Both the position numbers and the translations under genes were made by a program. A stretch of DNA of 64,000 nt from Pseudotabrizicola alkalilacus. Lineage in GTDB: Bacteria > Pseudomonadota > Alphaproteobacteria > Rhodobacterales > Rhodobacteraceae. A model generated the notes under the pieces. It saw only the letters and a program-made list of their open reading frames with translations, was not told where the DNA came from and ran no database searches. The stretch's first letter is position 1, and each line of letters begins with the position of its first letter. Of this stretch, positions 45,960 to 54,731 are shown piece after piece. The stretch is taken from positions 434,001 through 498,000 of the forward strand of contig NZ_QWEY01000001.1 of the NCBI RefSeq assembly GCF_003443995.1. Direction: 5' to 3'.

Positions 45960-47300
45960 TTGCGTGATATTCTGATCAGGAATGCGGATGTCGTGGTGAC
46001 GATGGATGCCACCCGCCGGGAGTTGGCGGGGGCGGATATCTTGCTGCGGGGCGGCGTGGTTGCGGCGGTGGGGCAGGGGCTGCCCGCCGATGGGGCCGAG
46101 GTGGTCGAGGCGCGGGGCTGCGTGGTCACGCCGGGGTTGGTGAACACCCATCACCATCTGTACCAGACCCTGACGCGGGCGGTGCCGGGCGGGCAGGATG
46201 CCCTGCTGTTTGGCTGGCTTAAGACGCTGTATCCGATCTGGGCGCGGTTCGGGCCGGAGGAGATGTTTGTCTCGGCGCAGGTGGGCTTGGCCGAACTGGC
46301 GCTGACCGGGTGCAGCCTGTCGTCGGATCATCTGTATCTGTACCCCAATGGCGCGCGGCTGGAGGATACGATCGAGGCGGCGGCCACGGTGGGTCTGCGC
46401 TTTCACCCGACACGCGGCGCGATGAGCATCGGCGAGTCGGATGGCGGGTTGCCGCCCGACAGTCTGGTGGAGCGCGAGGCGGCCATTCTGGAGGATATGA
46501 TCCGGGTGGTGGATGCGTTTCACGATTCCACCGAGGGTTCGATGGTGCGGGTGGGGCTGGCGCCCTGCTCGCCGTTCTCGGTCAGCCGCGATCTGATGCG
46601 CGAGGCGGCGCTGCTTGCCCGTGACAAGGGCGTGATGCTGCACACCCATCTGGCCGAGAATGACGAGGATATCGCCTATTCGCTGGCAAAATTCGGGGTG
46701 CGGCCGGGGCAATATGCCGAAGATCTGGGCTGGACCGGGCCGGATGTCTGGCATGCGCATTGCGTCAAGCTGGATGCGGGCGAGATTGATCTGTTTGCCC
46801 GCAGCCGCACGGGCGTGGCGCATTGCCCCTGTTCCAATTGCCGCTTGGGCTCGGGGATTGCTCCGGTGCGCGCGATGCGCGATGCCGGGGTGCCGGTGGG
46901 CCTGGGCGTGGATGGTTCGGCCAGCAATGACGCGGGCAACCTGATCAATGAGGCGCGGCAGGCGCTGCTGTTGCAGCGGGTGGCACGTGGCGCTGATGCG
47001 ATGAGCGCGCGTGAGGCGCTGGAGATTGCCACGCTGGGCGGGGCGCAGGTGCTGGGGCGCGGCGATTGCGGCGCGCTGGTGCCCGGCAAACGCGCCGATG
47101 TGGCGATCTGGGATATCAGCGGGATCGAGGCGGCAGGGTCGTGGGACGCTGTGGCGGCGCTGGTGCTGTGCGGGCCGGGGCGGGTGCGCGATCTGTTTGT
47201 CGAAGGCCGCAGAGTGGTTGCCGGGGGGCAGATGGTTACTGTAGAGCTTCCCCGGATCGTCGAGCGGCAGACCGCTTTGGCGCGCAAGCTGAGGGACTAG
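45960..47300 (+). CDS. 8-oxoguanine deaminase-like amidohydrolase
   Basis: A 446-residue amidohydrolase with a TTG start behind a strong GGAGGAA ribosome site. Metal ligands are evident in NTHHHLYQTLTRAVPG, HTHLAENDED, HAHCVKLD and GVDGSASND. The sequence resembles the group deaminating 8-oxoguanine or related substituted purines and triazines (for example PA0142) rather than classical guanine deaminase, and differs from the GuaD at 58521. It could clear oxidised purines. The preceding gap holds the hisN repeat; rraB follows without a gap of note (1 bp). Confidence 0.82.
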   Translation: MRDILIRNADVVVTMDATRRELAGADILLRGGVVAAVGQGLPADGAEVVEARGCVVTPGLVNTHHHLYQTLTRAVPGGQDALLFGWLKTLYPIWARFGPEEMFVSAQVGLAELALTGCSLSSDHLYLYPNGARLEDTIEAAATVGLRFHPTRGAMSIGESDGGLPPDSLVEREAAILEDMIRVVDAFHDSTEGSMVRVGLAPCSPFSVSRDLMREAALLARDKGVMLHTHLAENDEDIAYSLAKFGVRPGQYAEDLGWTGPDVWHAHCVKLDAGEIDLFARSRTGVAHCPCSNCRLGSGIAPVRAMRDAGVPVGLGVDGSASNDAGNLINEARQALLLQRVARGADAMSAREALEIATLGGAQVLGRGDCGALVPGKRADVAIWDISGIEAAGSWDAVAALVLCGPGRVRDLFVEGRRVVAGGQMVTVELPRIVERQTALARKLRD

Positions 47301-47301
47301 C

Positions 47302-47631
47302 ATGGCACATGATTTCGAAGCGCAGCGGCGCGAGACGTTTGACAGTTTTGCCGAGATGAAAAAGGGCGGGGCCACGTTGCCGCAGATGTCGCTGGTGGAG
47401 TTCTATCTGCTGGCGGAAAGCGACGAGGCGAACTGGAAGGTTTGCGAAAAAGCGTTGCAGGCCAAGGGCTTTTCCACCCAGCGGGACACGGACGAAGACA
47501 CGCTGATCGTCACCACCAAGACCCCGTTGCGCATCACCCCCGAGGTGGTGTGGGAGGAAGAGCGCAAGGTGAGTGAGATTGGCGTCGCGTATGATTTCCT
47601 GCCTGACGGCTGGGAATTCGGCTTTGACTGA
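47302..47631 (+). CDS. rraB: RraB-family ribonuclease E inhibitor
   Basis: A 109-residue acidic protein. Family text DEANWKVCEKALQAKGFSTQRDTDEDTLIVTTKTPLRITPEVVWEEERKVSEIGVAYDFLPDGWEFGFD matches the RraB (YjgD) pattern, a protein that binds RNase E and modulates mRNA decay. The N-terminal 40 residues are less conserved. It starts 1 bp after the upstream deaminase stop and has its own terminator hairpin. Confidence 0.82.
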   Translation: MAHDFEAQRRETFDSFAEMKKGGATLPQMSLVEFYLLAESDEANWKVCEKALQAKGFSTQRDTDEDTLIVTTKTPLRITPEVVWEEERKVSEIGVAYDFLPDGWEFGFD

Positions 47632-47640
47632 GCGGTTGCG

Positions 47641-47661
47641 GGCCCCGGCATGTTCGGGGCC
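47641..47661 (+). terminator. Hairpin after rraB
   Basis: GGCCCCG-gcatgtt-CGGGGCC, 9 bp past the stop codon, with a short T-run about 11 bases later. The remaining 47662-47981 shows no gene or other site I can support. Confidence 0.6.
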
Positions 47662-47981
47662 TGTGCCGACTTTTCGGGTGCTGATCGCCATTGACGCCGG
47701 GTGCATCGACAAAACGCGCTGACGGCCCGTCCGGGGTTTCGAAAGACCATTTTGCGTCAAGCGGTTGCGGCCGGCCTGCGTGATGGGAAGACGTGATGGC
47801 CTGCGCAGGCCTCTCTGCGTCTGGCCCGGACAGGTTGCTCTTTGTCGTGGGCGGGCGACAGAAGGGGGCTGGCAATGTGTCAGGGCGCCGCCTTTGGCCT
47901 AATCAGCCCCATCGCCTTTGTAGCGATGGCCAGCCGCATCGGTCATGATCTGGAGCCGGCACAGCGTGTTGGCCCCGGATG

Positions 47982-47995
47982 TTGTTGCAGGACAA
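47982..47995. promoter_or_regulatory. NnrR/Dnr-type box upstream of nirK
   Basis: TTGT-TGCAGG-ACAA has the outer TTGT/ACAA symmetry shared with two other sites in this denitrification block. Its centre lies 68 bp before the nirK start. Confidence 0.7.
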
Positions 47996-48056
47996 CGATG
48001 GCCCTTCGGGGCAGGGCTAGAGTCTCATCAACACCCACACTGATGAGGAAAGCCCG

Positions 48057-49205
48057 ATGTTCACGCGACGCACTGCACTTTTGGGCGCGGCCCTGATTGC
48101 CGCTGCCCCTTTTGTTGTCAAATCCGTCAAGGCCGAGGAGGTGATGGACACATCCGGCGCCGCGCCGGTCGATCTGTCCAGCCTGCCACGCCGCAAGGTC
48201 AAGCTGGCAAGACCACCCTTTGTTCATCCGCATGAACAGGTGGCGACCGAAGGGCCCGCGATCATCGAATTCGAGCTGAAGATCATCGAAAAGGAAATGC
48301 AGGTCGACGAGGATGCCTGGGTACAGGCAATGACGTTCAACGGTTCGGTGCCCGGCCCGATGATGGTGGTGCACGAGGGCGACTATGTCGAACTGACCCT
48401 GTTCAACCCGCCCGAAAACATGATGCAGCACAACATCGACTTTCACGCGGCGACGGGTGCTTTGGGCGGTGGCTCGCTCACGCTGGTCAATCCGGGTGAA
48501 AAGGCGGTGCTGCGGTTCAAGGCGACCCGTCCGGGCGTGTTTGTCTATCACTGCGCGCCTGGGGGGCCGATGATTCCGTGGCATGTGGTGTCGGGCATGT
48601 CGGGGGCCATCATGGTGCTGCCGCGCGACGGGTTGAAGGATCATCTGGGAAATCCGGTGTCTTATGACCGGATCTATTACATCGGCGAGAATGACTTCTA
48701 CATTCCGCGCGGGCCGGACGGTGCCTATATGCGGTTTGCCGATGCGGGCGAAAGCTATGCCGACACGCTGGAGGTGATGAACCGGCTGATCCCGTCGCAT
48801 GTGGTGTTCAACGGGCGGGTCGGCGCGCTGACGGGCGACAGGGCACTGGAGGCCCAGCAGGGCGAGGCCGTGCTGTTTGTTCACAGCCAGGCCAACCGCG
48901 ACAGCCGACCGCACCTGATCGGCGGGCATGGCGATCTGGTCTGGGAGAGTGGCAAGTTCAACAACCTGCCCGAACGCGATCTGGAGACATGGTTCATCCG
49001 GGGCGGATCGGCGGGGGCCGCGCTGTACACCTTTTTGCAGCCGGGGGTCTATGCTTATGTCAATCACAACCTGATCGAGGCGGTCAATCTGGGGGCCACC
49101 GCGCATGTGATCGTCGGGGGCGACTGGAACAACGACCTGATGGAACAGGTGGTCGCGCCGTCCGAATATGATGTTCTGCATGAAGGGCGCACAGCGCTGC
49201 CATAG
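48057..49205 (+). CDS. nirK: Copper-containing nitrite reductase
   Basis: A 382-residue periplasmic enzyme reducing nitrite to NO. The signal TRRTALLG at the N-terminus has twin arginines (Tat). Type 1 copper ligands are H125, C166, H176 and M181; type 2 histidines include H130 and H165, with a third expected in [11 protein letters not shown]128 is the catalytic aspartate in HNIDFH. All are intact, so the protein should be active. Pseudoazurin, its usual electron donor, is encoded 1 kb downstream. Transcription is probably driven by the NnrR box at 47982; a terminator follows, with nirV beyond. Confidence 0.95.
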   Translation: MFTRRTALLGAALIAAAPFVVKSVKAEEVMDTSGAAPVDLSSLPRRKVKLARPPFVHPHEQVATEGPAIIEFELKIIEKEMQVDEDAWVQAMTFNGSVPGPMMVVHEGDYVELTLFNPPENMMQHNIDFHAATGALGGGSLTLVNPGEKAVLRFKATRPGVFVYHCAPGGPMIPWHVVSGMSGAIMVLPRDGLKDHLGNPVSYDRIYYIGENDFYIPRGPDGAYMRFADAGESYADTLEVMNRLIPSHVVFNGRVGALTGDRALEAQQGEAVLFVHSQANRDSRPHLIGGHGDLVWESGKFNNLPERDLETWFIRGGSAGAALYTFLQPGVYAYVNHNLIEAVNLGATAHVIVGGDWNNDLMEQVVAPSEYDVLHEGRTALP

Positions 49206-49222
49206 CGGCGGGCGCATGCTGG

Positions 49223-49262
49223 CGGGGTGGCCTGTCGTTTCAGGCCGCCCCGTCATTTTTTC
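49223..49262 (+). terminator. Terminator between nirK and nirV
   Basis: CGGGGTGGCCTG-tcgttt-CAGGCCGCCCCG (one G-T pair) followed by TCATTTTTT. Its location inside the nirK-nirV unit implies reduced nirV expression by read-through. Confidence 0.85.
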
Positions 49263-49279
49263 ATGATCTGGAGGCGGTG

Positions 49280-50086
49280 ATGAAACGCAGTCTGGCCTTC
49301 GGGCTTTTGGCCCCTGTCGTCCTTTTGGTCACTGGCACCATTCTTTATACGCCACAGCCAGAGCCGACAGTGGCTCTGCCCGAGACGGTGCATATCGCAG
49401 CAGGCCGGCAGGCCTATCGTCCGCCGGGCGAATTCCGTCAGGGCACCCGGATTGTCGATGCCCCGGTCGGGCAGATGGATGTCGCTGCGCTGGACATCAT
49501 GAAACATCATGTGTCGCAGGCCGACTACGCCCGATGTGTCGCAGCCGATGCCTGCGCCCCCGCCCCGTCGAACGGGGTGAGCGGGGTGGCGCAAACCTTT
49601 GTCAATCATGCCGACGCCACCGCTTATGCCCGCTGGCTGTCTGACCAGACCGGCGAGGTCTGGCGCTTGCCGACCGATGCCGAATGGCTGCGGGCGGCAG
49701 CGGAGCGGGGTTTTGACGAAGGTTTTGCCGAAGAGGCCAGCGGGTCAGACCCTTCGCGCCGCTGGATCGCCAGCTACCGCCGCGAGGTTGCCCTGCGGGG
49801 TGAGGCCGATCTGGCGCTGCACCCGATGGGCCATTTCGGGGTGAACGCGCTGGGGATTGCCGACATTTCCGGCAATATCTGGGAGTGGACAGAGACCTGT
49901 TTTCAGAATGGCACCCTGACGGCGGATGGCAGCAGCATCACCGCGCAGTCGACGTATTGCGGCGTGCGGGCTGTGCAGGGCAAGCATCGGGCCTTTGTCA
50001 TCGACTTTATCCGCGATGCCCGCTCGGGCGGCTGCGCCGCGGGTGTGCCGCCGGATTATCTGGGGTTCCGGCTGGTGCGGGACTAA
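49280..50086 (+). CDS. nirV: NirV, formylglycine-generating-enzyme-like protein
   Basis: A 268-residue protein with an N-terminal TM or signal anchor (residues 7-25) and an FGE-sulfatase (SUMF1-like) domain: VAALDIMKHHVSQADYARCVA, NHADATAYARWLSDQTGEVWRLPTDAEWLRAA, ADISGNIWEWTETCF and GFRLVRD. NirV is regularly encoded after nirK; its biochemical role is not established, and nirK activity does not strictly need it in the species studied. The start was chosen for GGAGG 5 bases upstream. Confidence 0.9.
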   Translation: MKRSLAFGLLAPVVLLVTGTILYTPQPEPTVALPETVHIAAGRQAYRPPGEFRQGTRIVDAPVGQMDVAALDIMKHHVSQADYARCVAADACAPAPSNGVSGVAQTFVNHADATAYARWLSDQTGEVWRLPTDAEWLRAAAERGFDEGFAEEASGSDPSRRWIASYRREVALRGEADLALHPMGHFGVNALGIADISGNIWEWTETCFQNGTLTADGSSITAQSTYCGVRAVQGKHRAFVIDFIRDARSGGCAAGVPPDYLGFRLVRD

Positions 50087-50109
50087 GGTCGGACCGTTGC
50101 AGATACAGG

Positions 50110-50137
50110 AAAAGGCGGCCCGACCGGGCCGCCTTTT
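50110..50137. terminator. Bidirectional terminator between nirV and pseudoazurin
   Basis: AAAA-GGCGGCCC-gacc-GGGCCGCC-TTTT, usable on both strands between these convergent genes. Confidence 0.9.
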
Positions 50138-50168
50138 GTCTTGCGGGCGTTGGTGTTACTGCGCGACC

Positions 50169-50603
50169 TTACTGCGCGACCTGTTCGAACAGTGGTTCGA
50201 ACCTTTTCTTGGCCTTGCCCTTTTGTATCACGGCAGCGGCGGCTTCCAGATTGACCGGGGCATCCGCCTGAATCAGCGCAATCATGCCCATGGAGTAGTG
50301 CGGCGTGCATTTCACGCCATAAAGCCCTTCGGCTGTCAGGGTCAGGACATAGTCATCGCCCATACCGCTTTTGAATGCTTCGACGCCTTCCGGAAGCATC
50401 CCTTTTATGCCCTCGACATTGTGGCCTTTGTCGGTGGAGACGAAGGTGATGGTGTCACCCACGGCGGCCTGCACAAAGGCGGGCTCATACACCATCGCGC
50501 CATCGTCCCCCTTGTTCAGCATCTTGACCTCGAAGTTTTCGGCATTGGCCGCCGAAGCCAGCATAAGGGCGGCAAGGCTGGCGGTGATCAGTTTCGGGAA
50601 CAT
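50169..50603 (-). CDS. Pseudoazurin
   Basis: A 144-residue blue copper protein with a 21-residue signal peptide ending ANA. Copper ligands are H61, C99, H102 and M107, equal to H40, C78, H81 and M86 of mature pseudoazurin. It carries electrons in the periplasm to NirK (and NosZ or cytochromes). Convergent with nirV and divergent from the Crp/Fnr gene. The NnrR box at 50665 lies 62 bp before its start, so it can be co-activated with nirK. Confidence 0.95.
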   Translation of the reverse strand: MFPKLITASLAALMLASAANAENFEVKMLNKGDDGAMVYEPAFVQAAVGDTITFVSTDKGHNVEGIKGMLPEGVEAFKSGMGDDYVLTLTAEGLYGVKCTPHYSMGMIALIQADAPVNLEAAAAVIQKGKAKKRFEPLFEQVAQ

Positions 50604-50664
50604 GTCCTGTCCTTTCAGGTGATTGGTCTTGCCCCCGTTCTAGGCTAAGCTTGCCCTTGGATCG

Positions 50665-50678
50665 TTGTGCTGTCACAA
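50665..50678. promoter_or_regulatory. NnrR/Dnr-type box between pseudoazurin and the regulator gene
   Basis: TTGTGC-TG-TCACAA is nearly perfectly palindromic. It lies in the divergent gap and only 16 bp before the regulator start codon, allowing both activation of pseudoazurin and autoregulation. Confidence 0.75.
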
Positions 50679-50693
50679 CATTGGAGGCATCGC

Positions 50694-51389
50694 TTGCCCA
50701 AACTCGACGAAAGCCTTCTGGTAAATCTGCCGCCGTTCCGCAGGCTCTCGCGGCCCCAGATCCGCGAGATTCTGGATGCCGCGACACCGCTGCGGTTCGA
50801 TACCGGCGTGGCGGTTTTCAGCGAGGGGCTGCCGGTGGAGCGGTTCTTTCTGCTGCTGGATGGCCATATCCGGGTGGTGCGGACCACGCCCGGTGGCGAC
50901 CAGATCATCGCGTTGCACATCGCGCCGGGGCAGTTGTTCGGCATTGGCGCCGCCATCGGGCGCAGCACCTATCCGGCCACCGCGATGACGGCGGATGATT
51001 GCGTGGCGCTGGCCTGGCCCAACCGGATGTGGCCGGTCTTTGTCGAGACATACGAAGGCTTTGCAACCGAGACCTACAAGGTCGTGGGCGACCGGGTGGG
51101 CGAAATGAACAACCGTATCATCGAGATGGCGACCCAGCAGGTCGAACAGCGCATCGCCAATGCCATCCTGCGGCTGGTGACGCAGGCCGGGCGCAAGGTG
51201 GAAGGCGGGATCGAGATCGGCATGCCGATCACCCGGCAGAACCTGTCCGATATGACCGGCACGACGCTGCACACCGTCAGCCGTCTTTTGAGCGGGTGGG
51301 AGCGGGACGGGATCGTGCTGTCAGAGCGGCGCAAGATTACAGTGACCGCGCCGCACCGTCTGGTGATGCTCAGCGGGGGTGCGGGGTAG
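50694..51389 (+). CDS. nnrR: Crp/Fnr-family NO-responsive regulator (NnrR/Dnr type)
   Basis: A 231-residue regulator. A cyclic-nucleotide-binding-like fold (residues 15-120) is followed by a long dimer helix and a winged HTH with ITRQNLSDMTGTTLHTVSRLLSGWERDGI, the recognition helix sequence typical of the FNR/NnrR family. No N-terminal Fe-S cysteines are present, so it is not a classical oxygen-sensing FNR; NO sensing by NnrR or Dnr is the likely function. The TTG at 50694 is chosen for the GGAGG six bases upstream. It converges with nnrS (overlap 20 bp). Confidence 0.88.
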   Translation: MPKLDESLLVNLPPFRRLSRPQIREILDAATPLRFDTGVAVFSEGLPVERFFLLLDGHIRVVRTTPGGDQIIALHIAPGQLFGIGAAIGRSTYPATAMTADDCVALAWPNRMWPVFVETYEGFATETYKVVGDRVGEMNNRIIEMATQQVEQRIANAILRLVTQAGRKVEGGIEIGMPITRQNLSDMTGTTLHTVSRLLSGWERDGIVLSERRKITVTAPHRLVMLSGGAG

Positions 51390-52551
51390 GGTTACGGCGG
51401 GCCGGGTTCGGCAGGGTCAGGACTGGCGCAAGACGGACCGCAAAGAGTGCGAAACCGGCGATCCACAGCGTGGCCGCCAGCCATAGCCCCGGCTCTGACG
51501 GCACGGTTACGCGCACCAGCGCCGCGCCCAGGACACAGACAAAGGCCAGGGTCAGCGCCCGGCCTGCCTTTAGCTCGCGCCCGGTATGGCCCAGCGAGGC
51601 GCGGCTCATCACCGCCAGAGTCATGCCGCCGATGGCACCTATCCCCAGTAGGTGCAGAGCCACGGCAATGGGCAGGTTGCCCAGCACCGCCATGCCAAGC
51701 GCCACCAGACCCGCCGGAATGAAGGCATAGGCCAGATGCAACATCAACAGGATCGCGGACCGCCAGACCCGCCACCCGCGCCAGCGTGCCAGACGCAGGA
51801 TCTGACCTGCCCCGGCCAGAATCAGCGCGATACCCGTCACCTGCGCCTCGGGAAAGGCGACCCAGCACAGAAGCGCCGCCAGCATCAGCACCAGACTGGC
51901 AGCGTCGAACCGGCCAAACGGCAGGGGCAGGGGCCCCGGCCCGGCTTTGGCCAGCCAGTTGCGGGTGAAACTGGGAATGATCCGCCCGCCGATCAGCCCG
52001 ATCAGCAGGACCACCATTGCAAACCCCAGCCGCCGTCCATAGCCGGCGGTGCCGGTCTGTATCACCTCAAGGTGAAAGGTGATATTCGCGGCGAGATACA
52101 GCAGCACCGGCACGACCACGCGCAGATTGCTCCAGTTCCGCCCGGCAATGATCTCGACCGAGACCATTGCGCCAATGGCCAGAAGGAAAGCGCAATCCAG
52201 CGCCATCACCGCCAGCGGACTCAGCCCGAAAAGCCCGGCGACCGCCAGCCGCCCGGCCATCCACAGGGCGGCCAGCAGCAGCAGCGGCCAGCCACGGGTC
52301 GGCATCCGCCCTGTCCAGTTCGGGATCGCCGTGAACAGGAACCCCGCGACCACAGCCGAAGTATAGCCGAACAGCAGTTCGTGGATGTGCCAGTCGGTCG
52401 GGGTGAACGGCCCGTCCAGCATCACGCGCCCGGTCCAGACTACCATCCACAACGGGATGACCAGCGCCGCAAAACAGCCGGCCAACAGGAACATCGGGCG
52501 GAACCCATAGCTGAACAGGGCAGGGCCGGTGTAGGTTTGATGGGACCGCAT
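51370..52551 (-). CDS. nnrS: NnrS family protein
   Basis: A 393-residue heme-copper membrane protein with about twelve TM helices, of the NnrS family, which protects against NO-induced damage to iron enzymes and belongs to the NnrR regulon in Rhodobacter. Marker text: SYGFRPMFLLAGCFAALVIPLW, DWHIHELLFGYTSAVVAGFLFTAIPNWTGR and FTRNWLAKAG. The ATG at 52551 has an AAAGGAAG ribosome site. It is downstream of a small DUF1858 gene on the same strand (19 bp gap) and shares the NnrR box at 52843. Confidence 0.92.
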   Translation of the reverse strand: MRSHQTYTGPALFSYGFRPMFLLAGCFAALVIPLWMVVWTGRVMLDGPFTPTDWHIHELLFGYTSAVVAGFLFTAIPNWTGRMPTRGWPLLLLAALWMAGRLAVAGLFGLSPLAVMALDCAFLLAIGAMVSVEIIAGRNWSNLRVVVPVLLYLAANITFHLEVIQTGTAGYGRRLGFAMVVLLIGLIGGRIIPSFTRNWLAKAGPGPLPLPFGRFDAASLVLMLAALLCWVAFPEAQVTGIALILAGAGQILRLARWRGWRVWRSAILLMLHLAYAFIPAGLVALGMAVLGNLPIAVALHLLGIGAIGGMTLAVMSRASLGHTGRELKAGRALTLAFVCVLGAALVRVTVPSEPGLWLAATLWIAGFALFAVRLAPVLTLPNPARRNPTPHPR

Positions 52552-52570
52552 ATCGGCTTCCTTTGTCAAC

Positions 52571-52780
52571 TCAGGCCACGGTTGCCGCCTGCAGCGCGGC
52601 GCGAAAGGTGATCTCATCCAGCCCGTATTCGGCGCAGGCGTCGATCACTGTATGAAACGGCGCGATGGGGCAGCCAAGGCAGGCCATCCCGTGCGCGCGG
52701 AAGACGGCGGCCACCTCGGGCCAGTGTTGAAACACCAACCGCAGCGATAGGTCTGGGTCATCCAGTCTGGGCCCGCGCAT
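52571..52780 (-). CDS. Small DUF1858 (ScdA-N-like) protein paired with nnrS
   Basis: A 69-residue protein with the DUF1858 pattern: LVFQHWPEVAAVFRAHGMACLGCPIAPFHTVIDACAEYGLDEITFRAALQ, containing a C-x-x-C motif (CLGC) and more residues typical of the redox-disulfide domain found fused to Ric/ScdA iron-sulfur repair proteins. A GGAGG ribosome site precedes 52780. Placed directly upstream of nnrS and opposite norC, it is probably part of the NO response; the biochemical role is unknown. Confidence 0.75.
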   Translation of the reverse strand: MRGPRLDDPDLSLRLVFQHWPEVAAVFRAHGMACLGCPIAPFHTVIDACAEYGLDEITFRAALQAATVA

Positions 52781-52842
52781 CGCGCCTCCGTCTTGGCAGT
52801 CGTGCCATGCGGTCACTTTCCGGTGGCGAATGTCTTTCGTCT

Positions 52843-52856
52843 TTGTGCTGGCACAA
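52843..52856. promoter_or_regulatory. NnrR/Dnr-type box between DUF1858-nnrS and norCBQD
   Basis: TTGTGC-TG-GCACAA has perfectly complementary arms, centred 68 bp before the norC start and 70 bp before the DUF1858 start. It can activate both directions. Confidence 0.8.
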
Positions 52857-52916
52857 CGTTTGGCGACACGGGGGCCTGTAATCCGGCCCTATCCGCAACA
52901 ATCGCCAGGACCGACC

Positions 52917-53369
52917 ATGTCAGAGATCCTTACGAAGTCACGGGCCAGGAACATCTTTTACGGAGGCTCGTTGTTCTTCGTCGTGGTGTTCGTGGCCATG
53001 ACGATCCACTCCCACCGCTATGTCGTGAATGTTTCCACCGCCGGAATGCCGCTTTCGCCCGAGGTCATTCTGGGCAAGCATGTCTGGGAACGGCACAGCT
53101 GTATCAACTGCCACACCCTGCACGGCGAGGGCGCGTATTTTGCGCCTGAGCTGGGGAATGTCATGACCCGGTGGGGTGTGATGGACGACCCGGAAACAGC
53201 ATTTGAAACGCTGGATGGCTGGATGGCGGCCCAACCCAGCGGCATCGAGGGCAGGCGGCAAATGCCGCTGTTCAAGATCACCCCCGAAGAAATGCGCGCT
53301 TTGGCCGAGTTTCTGCGCTGGGCCGATCAGACAGACACCCAAGGCTGGCCGCCCACGGATGCGGGCTAG
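52917..53369 (+). CDS. norC: Nitric oxide reductase cytochrome c subunit
   Basis: A 150-residue membrane-anchored c-type cytochrome: one TM at about 14-30 followed by a periplasmic heme domain with C62-x-x-C65-H66 (CINCH), and a methionine ligand in RRQMPLF. It takes electrons from pseudoazurin or cytochrome c and passes them to NorB. Start chosen at the ATG with AGGA upstream. norB starts 9 bp downstream. Confidence 0.95.
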   Translation: MSEILTKSRARNIFYGGSLFFVVVFVAMTIHSHRYVVNVSTAGMPLSPEVILGKHVWERHSCINCHTLHGEGAYFAPELGNVMTRWGVMDDPETAFETLDGWMAAQPSGIEGRRQMPLFKITPEEMRALAEFLRWADQTDTQGWPPTDAG

Positions 53370-53378
53370 GAGCAAACC

Positions 53379-54731
53379 ATGAAATATCAAACGCAAAAAG
53401 TGGCTTACGCCTATTTCCTTGTGGCCATGGGCCTGTTCGGCATTCAGGTGCTGGGCGGATTGCTGGCCGGGTGGGTTTATATCTCACCCAATACTCTGTC
53501 CGAGGTGTTGCCGTTCAACATCATCCGCATGATCCACACCAACGCGCTGATCGTCTGGCTGCTCTTGGGCTTTTTCGGCGCGGCGTATTTCCTGATCCCG
53601 GAAGAATCCGAGCGGGAAATCTGGTCGGTGAAGCTTGCCTATCTGCAACTGATCATTCTTGTCGTCGGCACGCTTGGCGCGGTCGGCAGCTATCTGGTCG
53701 GCATCCACGGCGGGCGCGAGTTTCTGGAGCAACCGCTCTGGGTCAAGTTCGGCATCCTTGTGGCGGCGGTGATCTTCCTTCTGAACATTTCGGTGACCGT
53801 GCTGGCGGGGCGCAAGACCGCGATCACCGGGGTTTTGCTGACCGGGCTGTGGCTGTTGTCGCTGTTGTGGATTTTTGCCTTTATCAACCCCGACAACCTG
53901 AGCCTGGACAAGATGTACTGGTGGTTCGTCGTTCACCTCTGGGTCGAAGGCACATGGGAGCTGGTGATGGCGGCCATCCTCGCCTTTCTGATGCTGAAGC
54001 TGACAGGCGTTGACCGCGAAGTGGTGGAAAAGTGGCTCTACGTCATCGTCGCCACCGCGCTGTTTTCGGGCATTCTCGGCACCGGCCACCACTTTTACTG
54101 GATCGGCCTGCCGGAGTACTGGCAGTGGACCGGCTCGATCTTTTCGGCCTTCGAAGTGGTGCCGTTCTTCGCGATGATGTCTTTTGCCTTCATCATGGTT
54201 TGGAAGGGGCGGCGCACCCACCCCAACAAGGCCGCTCTGCTCTGGGCATTGGGGTCGGCTGTTGTGGCCTTCTTCGGGGCGGGTGTCTGGGGCTTCCTGC
54301 ACACGTTCCATGGCGTGAACTTCTACACTCACGGCACGCAGATCACCGCAGCCCATGGCCACCTTGCCTTTTACGGCGCCTATGTTGCGATGAATCTGGC
54401 GATCATCACCTATGCCATGCCGCTCTTGCGGGGCCGCGCGCCCTATAATCAGGTGCTGAACATGGTGTCGTTCTGGCTGATGACCGGCGGCATGGCGTTC
54501 ATGACCTTTGTGCTGACCTTTGCGGGCACTATCCAGACCCACATGCAGCGCATTGTCGGCGACTATTACATGGATGTGCAGGACCAGCTGGGTCTGTTTT
54601 ATGTGATGCGCTTTGGGGCGGGCATTGCGGTGGTGCTGGGGGCGATCCTGTTCATCTACAGCCAGGTCGTGGTGCGGCGTGAGGTGATCACGCCGAACAC
54701 GATGCCCGAACCTGTGGGAGAGGCATCATGA
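53379..54731 (+). CDS. norB: Nitric oxide reductase catalytic subunit
   Basis: A 450-residue, twelve-TM heme-copper oxidase relative that reduces 2 NO to N2O at a heme b3-FeB site. Ligand residues are visible: H53 (heme b), H186, E190 and E194 in VVHLWVEGTWELV, and H237-H238 in GTGHHFYWIG; further histidines occur in TAAHGHLAFYG. Length fits cNor NorB. It overlaps norQ by 4 bp (ATGA). Confidence 0.96.
   Translation: MKYQTQKVAYAYFLVAMGLFGIQVLGGLLAGWVYISPNTLSEVLPFNIIRMIHTNALIVWLLLGFFGAAYFLIPEESEREIWSVKLAYLQLIILVVGTLGAVGSYLVGIHGGREFLEQPLWVKFGILVAAVIFLLNISVTVLAGRKTAITGVLLTGLWLLSLLWIFAFINPDNLSLDKMYWWFVVHLWVEGTWELVMAAILAFLMLKLTGVDREVVEKWLYVIVATALFSGILGTGHHFYWIGLPEYWQWTGSIFSAFEVVPFFAMMSFAFIMVWKGRRTHPNKAALLWALGSAVVAFFGAGVWGFLHTFHGVNFYTHGTQITAAHGHLAFYGAYVAMNLAIITYAMPLLRGRAPYNQVLNMVSFWLMTGGMAFMTFVLTFAGTIQTHMQRIVGDYYMDVQDQLGLFYVMRFGAGIAVVLGAILFIYSQVVVRREVITPNTMPEPVGEAS

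Noticed and set aside
44937-47375. An 812-codon minus-strand frame opposite hisN and the deaminase
   Set aside because: It covers recognised enzymes in antisense and is rich in His, Arg and Pro, typical for a shadow frame.
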